A stretch of DNA of 7,914 nucleotides from Candidatus Hydrogenedentota bacterium (GTDB lineage Bacteria > Hydrogenedentota > Hydrogenedentia > Hydrogenedentiales > CAITNO01), in the NCBI GenBank assembly GCA_903922535.1, contig CAIXUF010000675.1, positions 1 through 7,914 on the forward strand, in the 5' to 3' direction. Position 1 is the first letter of the stretch. Every line of letters begins with the position of its first letter. Position numbers and translations under genes: made by a program. Positions 1 through 5,909 of the stretch are shown in pieces. The notes beneath the pieces were generated by a model. It did no database searches, was not told the DNA's origin, and worked only from the letters and a program-made list of their open reading frames with translations.

Positions 1-665
1 ACCTGTCCGTGGGCGCGCACGACGCGGCCGGACAGGCCACCCCGCCGCCGGCGCGGGAGGCGGCCGCGACGGCGCGGAACCTGTTGCGGGACCGCGACAT
101 GCACATGGCCTTTGACCCCAAGAACTCGCTGGACTCCGCTGATGCACCCTACCGCCTGGTGTCCGTGCACCGTAATGAACGCGCCGGCGAACCGGTTGTC
201 GAGATGGTGTTCCTGTGCGGCGGCAAGCCGGCCAAGGTAATCATCACGAGCGGCAACGGCAATGCCGCGCACGAAATCGGCAAGGCCACGGCCCACGGGG
301 CGGCGCTTGCGTCGCGTTCGGTCGGTGACTGGCTCGTCACGGCGGTGGGTGTCAAAGCGCCGGACGGGTTGCTTTCGCTGATTGAGGAGGCGCAGCCCGA
401 GCCGCAGGAACCGTCGTCCACGCAGGCTGCGGAAACGCCGCCAACGGAAACGGCGGTGCCGGAGACCGCGTTGACGGTGCCGGAAACGGCAACCGGGAAT
501 GCAGTGGTGGCGCCGGATACCATGGTGGTGGTGCCGGATACCGCAACGGCGGTGCCGCAAAGTGCCCCGGAGGCCGCACAGACGGTTCCTGAGACGCCCG
601 TGGAGCCGGAACCGGAGGCTTCGCCGCCGACAGAAAGACCCGACCCGACCAAGACCATGGTGTGA
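1..665 (+). CDS. C-terminal part of a putative anti-sigma-factor-like membrane protein with a Pro/Glu/Thr-rich tail (5' end outside window)
   Basis: The frame is open to the left edge (first whole codon at 3) and ends with TGA at 663-665, so the gene very likely starts upstream. The GTG at 9 and ATG at 99 lack a convincing ribosome binding site. About 218 residues are visible. The first part (nt 90-390) is a compact beta-rich domain: a D-x-H-M-x-F stretch, then Y-R-L-V-S-V-H, then VVEMVFLCGGKPAKVIIT, then GDWLVTAVG. This order resembles the extracytoplasmic C-terminal domain of zinc-finger anti-sigma factors, where a hydrophobic strand with Cys-Gly is followed by two more strands. That is pattern recognition, not a confirmed match. 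The last 90 residues (from about nt 390) are low-complexity, with repeated VPETA/VPDTA units, and would be a flexible periplasmic tail. If the call is right, a membrane helix, a cytoplasmic sigma-binding part and perhaps a sigma-factor gene lie to the left. It could also be an unrelated secreted protein. Confidence 0.6.
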   Translation, partial: LSVGAHDAAGQATPPPAREAAATARNLLRDRDMHMAFDPKNSLDSADAPYRLVSVHRNERAGEPVVEMVFLCGGKPAKVIITSGNGNAAHEIGKATAHGAALASRSVGDWLVTAVGVKAPDGLLSLIEEAQPEPQEPSSTQAAETPPTETAVPETALTVPETATGNAVVAPDTMVVVPDTATAVPQSAPEAAQTVPETPVEPEPEASPPTERPDPTKTMV

Positions 666-682
666 TCTCCTCTTCCGCTTGA

Positions 683-729
683 CCCGCCGGTGTCCGGCGG
701 GCAAAATGACGCCGCATACAACTGCGGCG
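683..729 (+). terminator. Two tandem GC-rich hairpins between genes, possible terminator without a T-run
   Basis: The first hairpin is CCCGCCGG (683-690), loop TGT, CCGGCGGG (694-701), a perfect 8-bp stem. The second is CGCCGCA (710-716), a 6-base loop, TGCGGCG (723-729), a perfect 7-bp stem. They begin 18 bases after the stop of the preceding gene and end 8 bases before the Shine-Dalgarno of the next. Neither is followed by a T-run (CAAAATGA follows the first), so this is not a classical intrinsic terminator. They may attenuate read-through or protect an mRNA end. The stems are seen directly; the role is inferred. Confidence 0.4.
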
Positions 730-751
730 CCGCCGCGGGAGGTCCTCCATT

Positions 752-2863
752 ATGTTGCGCGCATGGCCTGTCTTTCTTGCCTTTGTCATGGTTGCGTTCC
801 AGTCCTTCGCCGAACCTTCGGAGGCGTGGAAAGCACGTACCGCCGCCGCGCAGCAGTTGGACATCGGCGAGTCCGCACCCGACTGGCTGGCCGATTCGGA
901 AACTTACGCCTTTGGCGTGAAGTCCGACGACTGGGACGCGCTGGCGCAGTCGAAGGTTGCCTTCGTCACGCACTGCCCGGTGAACCGCGACTATTTCGAG
1001 CGGGCCCACGCGTTGGGAATCCGCTGCTTCCCCTACGTGACGTTTTACCAGGGCTTCGCCAGCCAGAGCTATGAGGACCTCAACCTCAAGGACCATCCCG
1101 AGTTCATCGAGGTGGACGGGGAAGGCAATCTCAAGCGCACCGGTTTCTGGGAAACCGAGGACGCCAAGAACATGTACACCACCTGCCCGAACGTGAAGGC
1201 CTACCAGGACGCGATGGTGGCATGGGTGCGCAAGATTATGGAACTGGGCGCCGATGGCGTGTTTGTCGACAACTTGGGCAGCCGCGTGGAATGCTTCGGG
1301 CCCAAGTTCGGCAAGCACCGGCATGTTTATGACGACCAGAACCACGCCTTCGCCATGCTGCTCAAGCGCGTCCGCGAGGTCATCAAGGAATACAAGCCCG
1401 ACGGTGCCGTGCTCGGCAATTCGGCCAGCCCCACTTCGCTGCCCAGGGAGTACTGGAAATACCTCGACGCGGAGATGCTGGAGTCGTACATCTGCACCTG
1501 GGTGAGCACCGAACGCTGGATGGACTGGCCGAGCCACTGGAACAAGGCGGGTAAGGATTTGCAGCCTTATGTGCTGGCGGGAAAACAGATCCAGGCGCTC
1601 AGCTATCTGGGCCACACGCCCTATGGTGTCCGGGAGGACGCGTTCTTCTGTTATGCCAGCGCACGGCTGGCGGGCTTCGTGTGGAACGGCGGCGGCCCCA
1701 TCGGCAATCCCGACATGGCCGACCTGTACCGGCTGCGCCTGGGCAAGCCGCGCACCGATGATATCGAGGACAACGGCGTGCATTACCGCGTGTTTGAGAA
1801 CGGCTTTGTGGCGGTGAATCCCGACAAGGAGAAGTCTGCGGCAATCACGCTTGACGCGGCGGTGCCGGGCACGGCGCTGCTGGACTGTTTCGGCGGCATT
1901 GCGGCGTGGGGGCCGTCGGCAACGGGCTACAGCGCCGACGTGGCGGTCACGCATGGCGGCACGAAGGCCATCGCCTGCGAACTGGCCGACGGCACGAAGG
2001 CCGCAGGCGCGGTGCAGGTGGTGGAGTTGAACCAGACCGCGCCGCTGCCGGTCACGGTTGCCGGCTGGAGCAGGGCGGAGAAGGTGACCGGCGTCGCCGA
2101 CGCCAACTACTCGCTCTACGCCGACGTGCAGTACGGCGACGGCACCTGGCTCTATGGCCAGACCGCGAACTTTAGCGTCGGCACGCACGATTGGGAACGG
2201 CAATCGGTCACCATCACGCCCGAGAAACCCATCCGTGCCATCACGTTGAACGCGATCTTCCGCTACAAGACCGGCAAGGTGTGGTTTGACGACCTTTCCA
2301 TGCTGGACGACAAGGGGGGAGAGCGGTTGAAGAACGGCGGCTTCGAGGACCGCGAGACACGCGGGGTCACGGTCAAGATTTCCGCGGACCGCCATCTCGC
2401 AATCCCGAAGTACTCGGGCCGCGTTTACCTGTTCCTCCCCGAAACCAAGGACGCGCTTTACACTGCCGGGCCCAAACTTACTGTGGGCACCGAGCCCGGA
2501 CTGGGCGAGGTGCGCTTCCGCGTGGATGGCTTCGACTACTGGACCCATTGCGGGTCGTGGACCACGGAGTACGTGAAGGGCGCGAGCTTCGGCCAGTTCG
2601 ACATCGTGTTCGACAAGCCCGGCAAACACACCGTCGAGATCATTGATGTCGTACCGGCGGACATGAAGACGGCCAAGGGCTACGGCAGCGGCGAGCGACT
2701 GGGTCAGTTCATGGACCCGTCGAACCCGACCCGCACGAGCGACGGCAAGAAGTTCAAGTTCCGTCAGTGGAAGGAGCGGGGGGACGCGGCGGCGATTGAG
2801 GTCGATGTGAACACGGATACGACGGTAGCTGCGGTGTTTGATGTCACGGAAGGGAAACAATGA
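752..2863 (+). CDS. Secreted multidomain glycoside-hydrolase-like protein (barrel plus beta-sandwich plus CBM-like module)
   Basis: A 703-residue protein. The ATG at 752 follows GGGAGG (737-742) with a 9-base spacer. Residues 1-20 form a Sec signal peptide (basic Arg3, hydrophobic core, cleavage near S-F-A20). Residues 30-340 look like a (beta/alpha)8 barrel of the putative glycosyl hydrolase group: G-I-R-C-F-P-Y-V-T-F, DHPEF (114-118) followed by V-D-G-E-G-N, TTCPN (143-147), and the strand GADGVFVDN (166-174). D173 is a candidate catalytic residue, and E241 or E244 (DAEMLES) on a later strand is a candidate partner. A short beta-sandwich like those closing amylase-type enzymes follows (about 343-400). 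A CBM4/9-like module spans about 423-530 and ends in KVWFDDLSM and an L-K-N-G-G-F-E-D strand. A further beta domain fills 540-703 and was not recognised. The protein probably cleaves or binds a glycan outside the cytoplasm; the substrate cannot be read from sequence. The next gene starts 22 bases on, suggesting co-transcription. Confidence 0.82.
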   Translation: MLRAWPVFLAFVMVAFQSFAEPSEAWKARTAAAQQLDIGESAPDWLADSETYAFGVKSDDWDALAQSKVAFVTHCPVNRDYFERAHALGIRCFPYVTFYQGFASQSYEDLNLKDHPEFIEVDGEGNLKRTGFWETEDAKNMYTTCPNVKAYQDAMVAWVRKIMELGADGVFVDNLGSRVECFGPKFGKHRHVYDDQNHAFAMLLKRVREVIKEYKPDGAVLGNSASPTSLPREYWKYLDAEMLESYICTWVSTERWMDWPSHWNKAGKDLQPYVLAGKQIQALSYLGHTPYGVREDAFFCYASARLAGFVWNGGGPIGNPDMADLYRLRLGKPRTDDIEDNGVHYRVFENGFVAVNPDKEKSAAITLDAAVPGTALLDCFGGIAAWGPSATGYSADVAVTHGGTKAIACELADGTKAAGAVQVVELNQTAPLPVTVAGWSRAEKVTGVADANYSLYADVQYGDGTWLYGQTANFSVGTHDWERQSVTITPEKPIRAITLNAIFRYKTGKVWFDDLSMLDDKGGERLKNGGFEDRETRGVTVKISADRHLAIPKYSGRVYLFLPETKDALYTAGPKLTVGTEPGLGEVRFRVDGFDYWTHCGSWTTEYVKGASFGQFDIVFDKPGKHTVEIIDVVPADMKTAKGYGSGERLGQFMDPSNPTRTSDGKKFKFRQWKERGDAAAIEVDVNTDTTVAAVFDVTEGKQ

Positions 2864-2885
2864 TTGACAATCGAAAGGAGTGGTC

Positions 2886-3362
2886 ATGATGGGAATTGTA
2901 GAGTCTTCTTTCTACTTTTTTGCCGACGTACTCTGCCAGATAGGAGCCTCCATGGTCGCAGGATCTGTGCCCCTCCTCCTGTTATTCGTGGTGGCATTTG
3001 TTTGCTCTTGGGATTATGAGGGGGATGAGGCCCCGGCGCCGTACAGATTCAGAACCTGCGAAGGACTCCGTTGGAAGAGGCACTTCCCTCAGGCACCCAA
3101 AGACGAGATTCGTCGCTTCCTGTCCATCTTTGTCAATTCATTCGGCTTTCGCGAAAAGGATCGGCTGAAGTTCGGCCCTGACGATCGCATTCTCGATGTC
3201 TACCATGCGGTCTACAGGCCAATGCCGTCGGTGGACAACATGGAATTGGAAGAGTTCTTCTGCCGGGTTGAGGACACATATGGCATCGATTCCTCGCAGC
3301 TTTGGAACGGTCACCTGACACTTGGCGAGTTGTTTGTGGCCGCAGTGTCAGGCAAGCGGTAA
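2886..3362 (+). CDS. Small membrane-anchored protein with a degenerate acyl-carrier-protein-like domain
   Basis: About 158 residues. The Shine-Dalgarno AAAGGAG (2874-2880) selects the ATG at 2886 (5-base spacer) or 2889 (8 bases). The GTG at 2880 overlaps the Shine-Dalgarno and is unlikely. A membrane helix lies at about residues 24-41 (GSVPLLLLFVVAFVCSW), and a weaker hydrophobic stretch precedes it. The soluble part (70-158) has the pattern of ACP-like/DUF1493-like proteins: an amphipathic helix (EIRRFLSIFVNSFG), F-G-P-D-D-R-I-L-D-V-Y, then VDNMELEEFFCRVEDTYGID at 116-135, and a final helix TLGELFVAAV. In carrier proteins the motif is D-S-L/M with the Ser carrying phosphopantetheine. Here Asn118 stands in its place, so a carrier role is unlikely. 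Function is unknown; it could be a structural or partner-binding version of the fold. GC content is visibly lower than in the large genes around it, suggesting a separate origin. The gene is real (clear ribosome binding site, coherent protein); the fold is a tentative call. Confidence 0.7.
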   Translation: MMGIVESSFYFFADVLCQIGASMVAGSVPLLLLFVVAFVCSWDYEGDEAPAPYRFRTCEGLRWKRHFPQAPKDEIRRFLSIFVNSFGFREKDRLKFGPDDRILDVYHAVYRPMPSVDNMELEEFFCRVEDTYGIDSSQLWNGHLTLGELFVAAVSGKR

Positions 3363-3454
3363 GGGAGCAACAATAACATCACACATGCGTCCCCGGCATT
3401 GCGAGCCTCAGCACCGCCTGCGGCGACGATTCGCGGTAGAAAGGGCGGTTGCGG

Positions 3455-3494
3455 CACGGACGAACACGGACTTACACGGACAAACACGGACGAA
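3455..3494. repeat. 10-bp-period tandem repeat, unit CACGGACNNA
   Basis: CACGGA occurs at 3455, 3465, 3475 and 3485, exactly 10 bases apart, with variable spacers CGAA, CTTA and CAAA, and a final CGAA after the last copy. Four units are therefore helically in phase. Similar CACGGAC-type strings occur, from memory, as dispersed intergenic repeats in several GC-rich genomes. No function is known to me. It is far too short-period to be a CRISPR array. Confidence 0.85.
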
Positions 3495-3538
3495 TACCAA
3501 ATGACTGGCGAGGGCGTTTGCCAAGTACTTTCTTGGCA

Positions 3539-3612
3539 GCGAAGCGCGGCAATATCTTGGAACCACAGCCCTCGGTTCGGGCCATAGCGAGCACGAGATT
3601 GCCGCGCTTCGC
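3539..3612. repeat. Inverted repeat of dispersed REP/MITE-like type
   Basis: The left arm GCGAAGCGCGGCAAT (3539-3553) is the exact reverse complement of 3598-3612, a 15-bp perfect stem around 44 bases. Just inside, ATCT and AG allow two further pairs after a 2-base slip. The right arm continues into CGCTTCGCTCGCAACGACGG, which matches the general form of the dispersed 'gattgc...cgcttcgctcgcaatgacgg' elements found in many bacterial genomes (recalled, not searched). Such elements are nonautonomous and often give spurious small protein predictions on both strands. It lies about 125 bases before the downstream gene's start and could fold in RNA if transcribed. Confidence 0.75.
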
Positions 3613-3650
3613 TCGCAACGACGGCGCGCGGTTGATGTCTTAAGGAAACC

Positions 3651-3680
3651 TTGCCGCCGCACGTGCCGCTGGTTTAGAGT
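3651..3680 (+). promoter_or_regulatory. Possible sigma70-type promoter for the two-gene unit downstream
   Basis: TTGCCG (3651-3656) and TAGAGT (3675-3680) are separated by 18 bases, a plausible -35/-10 pair giving a start near 3687, about 50 bases before the ATG at 3739. It lies just after the inverted repeat and before the first gene of the unit, where a promoter is expected. The match is imperfect and promoter consensus in this lineage is unknown. Confidence 0.3.
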
Positions 3681-3738
3681 AGCGCGTCCCGTATTCTTCA
3701 TGATGTCTTTGCCTCAACCCCATGGAAAGAGCGCCGAC

Positions 3739-5895
3739 ATGAAAACAATGCATTCCTTCGTTGTCATCGTACTGGCCCTGGCAGCCCTTCCCGCCTTCTC
3801 CGCGGATGTCGTGCAGCCGGGACCGGACCGCACTTCCTTCCAAGAGGGTGGCGGGTACAATCCCAAGCTCGACATCGGCTCGGACATGGCCATGGTCTAC
3901 GGCGTCGGCACCGACTTTGCCGCCCGCGCGGCATCGTGGCGCGACAAGGGCTACACGGTCGGCATGATGACGGGCATCGCCTGGGGCGGCTACCAGGCGT
4001 ATTACGTGGGGCCGGACGGGTTCAAGAAGGACGAGGTCCAGACCGAGAAAAGCGGCAAGCTGATCCTGCACGGCGAGAACATCGGCTACAACGTCCCGAC
4101 CGACGGCTACATCGAATTCCTCAAGAAATACATGGAGCCGGCCGTGGATGCGGGCGCGCAGGCCATCTTCTACGAGGAACCGGAGTTCTGGACGCGCGCC
4201 GGGTGGAGCGAGGCGTTCAAGACGGCCTGGCAGGCCTATTACGGCGAGCCCTGGCAGGAGCCGGACTCCAGCCCCGAGGCGCAGTACCGCGCGAGCAGGC
4301 TCAAGTACGAGTTGTATTTCAAGGCGCTGCGCGAGGTGTCGAAGCACGTGAAGGAGCGCGCCGCAGCGCAGGGAAAACAGATCGAGTGCCACGTGCCGAC
4401 CCACTCGCTCATCAACTATTCGCAGTGGGGCATCGTCAGCCCCGAGTCGCACCTGATGGACATCAAGGAGATGGACGGCTACATCGCGCAGGTGTGGACC
4501 GGCACGGCCCGCACGAAGAACTGGTACCAGGGCAAGAAGGCCGAGCGCACCTTTGAGACGGCCTATCTTGAATACGGCCAGATGCTCGGCATGGTCCGGC
4601 CGACCGGCCGCAAGGTGTGGTTCCTCGCCGATCCCATCGAGGACAACCCGAATTACAGTTGGAACAACTACAAGCGCAACTACGAGTGTACCGTCATCGC
4701 GTCGCTGTTCTGGCCCGAGGTCTTCCGCTACGAGGTCATGCCCTGGCCGGGCCGCATCTTCCAGGGCAGCTACCCCAAGGTGGACCTCGACAGCAAGTCC
4801 AACGCGAAGGAGGGCATCCCCGCCGAATACGCGACGCAGTTGCTCGCCGTCGTCAACGCGCTCAACGACATGGACCAGCCGGTCGTGTCCTATGACTGCG
4901 GCACGAAGGGCATCGGCATCCTCATTTCCGATTCGATGATGTTCCAGCGGGCGAACCCGGAGCGCAGCGACCCGGACCTGGGCCAGTTCTACGGCCTTGC
5001 GCTGCCCTTCGTGAAGGCGGGCGTGCCGATCGAGGTGGTGCAGATGGAGAACCTGCCGCAGGCGAACACGCTGGCCACCTGCCGCGTCGCATTGCTCAGC
5101 TACGAGGGCCAGAAACCGCTCGAGCCGGCCTACCATGAACAGTTGGACGCCTGGGTGCGCGCGGGCGGCTGCCTCCTCTTCGCCGACGACGGTGCCGACC
5201 CCTACCACCACGTCCGTGAGTGGTGGAACGACCAGGGCAAGACCGACGCGACGGCCTCGGACGACCTGCTCAAGCGCCTCGGCGTCACCGACGCGGCCAA
5301 GTCCGCGCCCGAAGCGGTGGGCCAGGGCTGGGTGCGCGTCCTCGCCACCCGCCCCAGTGTCCTCCAGAAAGACAAGGACGGCGCGCAGACCCTGCGCGAC
5401 GCTGTGTCGGGCCTGCTGGCCAAGGGCGGCGAAAAGCTCAAGACCCAAAACTACCTGAAATTGCAGCGGGGCCCCTATGTCATCGCCTCGGTCATGGAAG
5501 AGTCGCTTTCCGACGAGCCGCTCAAGCTCACCGGCCCCTTCGTGGACCTCTTCGACCCGATGCTGCCGGTCGTGGCAGACAAAGAACTGAAGCCCGGCGA
5601 GCGCGTGCTGCTTTACGACATCGCCTGGGCGCGCCGACAGGGCATGAACGACAAGGTGGCCGCGGCGTCCACCCGCGTGCGCGACGAGCGCCGGGCCGAC
5701 GGCGCCGATCGCAAGTTCACCACCCGCGGCCCCGAAGGCACCCGCGCCCGGATGCGCATCCTGTTCAAGGAAGAACCGAAGGCCGTCACCACGGAGCCGT
5801 CCGTGCCCGTGGCGACCGCGTGGGACAAAAAGAGCCGCACGCTCTGGCTCGACTTCGACAACGCCGCAAAGGACATCGCATTTACTATCGAGTGA
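3739..5895 (+). CDS. Large secreted protein with glycoside-hydrolase-like barrel and GH42-type GATase-like domain
   Basis: A 718-residue protein. The in-frame ATG at 3700 is rejected: the ATG at 3739 has GGAAAG (3724-3729) at a 9-base spacing and begins a clean Sec signal peptide (MKTMHSFVVIVLALAALPAFSA, cleavage about 21/22). Residues 25-360 look like a (beta/alpha) barrel with conspicuous motifs: FYEEPEFW (144-151), H-V-P-T-H-S-L followed by GIVSPES, DGYIAQVWTG (246-255), and WFLADPIEDNP (294-304). E146, E147 or E149 with D298 or E301 are candidate catalytic acids. Residues 382-510 resemble the flavodoxin/GATase-like trimerisation domain of GH42 beta-galactosidases: a Val-rich strand, PFVKAGVPIEVV, then an A-G-G-C-L-L-F-A-D-D-G strand at 475-485. 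The rest (about 520-718) is beta-rich and ends in a strand typical of a C-terminal sandwich. From memory, closely similar motifs recur in uncharacterised proteins of several phyla. A role in glycan hydrolysis outside the cytoplasm is inferred; the substrate is unknown. Confidence 0.8.
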   Translation: MKTMHSFVVIVLALAALPAFSADVVQPGPDRTSFQEGGGYNPKLDIGSDMAMVYGVGTDFAARAASWRDKGYTVGMMTGIAWGGYQAYYVGPDGFKKDEVQTEKSGKLILHGENIGYNVPTDGYIEFLKKYMEPAVDAGAQAIFYEEPEFWTRAGWSEAFKTAWQAYYGEPWQEPDSSPEAQYRASRLKYELYFKALREVSKHVKERAAAQGKQIECHVPTHSLINYSQWGIVSPESHLMDIKEMDGYIAQVWTGTARTKNWYQGKKAERTFETAYLEYGQMLGMVRPTGRKVWFLADPIEDNPNYSWNNYKRNYECTVIASLFWPEVFRYEVMPWPGRIFQGSYPKVDLDSKSNAKEGIPAEYATQLLAVVNALNDMDQPVVSYDCGTKGIGILISDSMMFQRANPERSDPDLGQFYGLALPFVKAGVPIEVVQMENLPQANTLATCRVALLSYEGQKPLEPAYHEQLDAWVRAGGCLLFADDGADPYHHVREWWNDQGKTDATASDDLLKRLGVTDAAKSAPEAVGQGWVRVLATRPSVLQKDKDGAQTLRDAVSGLLAKGGEKLKTQNYLKLQRGPYVIASVMEESLSDEPLKLTGPFVDLFDPMLPVVADKELKPGERVLLYDIAWARRQGMNDKVAAASTRVRDERRADGADRKFTTRGPEGTRARMRILFKEEPKAVTTEPSVPVATAWDKKSRTLWLDFDNAAKDIAFTIE

Positions 5896-5909
5896 GAAGG
5901 ATTCTGGCC

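Larger units (their letters stand above)
3363..3738. other. 376-base noncoding interval rich in short repeats
   Basis: No believable gene is present. Short open frames on both strands read through repeats and lack ribosome binding sites. The interval holds a 10-bp-period tandem repeat (3455-3494), a long inverted repeat (3539-3612) and a possible promoter (3651-3680), each listed separately. Upstream of the tandem repeat (3363-3450) only a weak 5-bp inverted pair (ACCGC at 3413-3417, GCGGT at 3433-3437) is visible, which is too weak to call a terminator. Confidence 0.75.

Noticed and set aside
149..2887. 912-codon open frame on the minus strand
   Set aside because: It lies opposite two well-supported plus-strand genes, has Ala/Arg/Val/Gly/His-rich low-information translation and no ribosome binding site. 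It follows from the GC-rich third positions of the real genes.
3455..3494. CRISPR-like array
   Set aside because: The period is 10 bp with 4-base variable parts, far below any repeat-spacer size, and there are no cas genes.
3408..3701. 97-codon minus-strand and several plus-strand small frames in the gap
   Set aside because: They are translations of the inverted repeat and tandem repeat, with no ribosome binding sites.
3700..3738. Upstream ATG start for the barrel gene
   Set aside because: It would place 13 polar residues before a clear signal peptide; the ATG at 3739 has the better-spaced Shine-Dalgarno.
5220..5909. In-frame upstream extension of the beta-helix gene
   Set aside because: It overlaps the preceding gene and has Arg/Gly-rich translation. 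The ATG at 5910 has a good ribosome binding site and directly yields a Tat signal.
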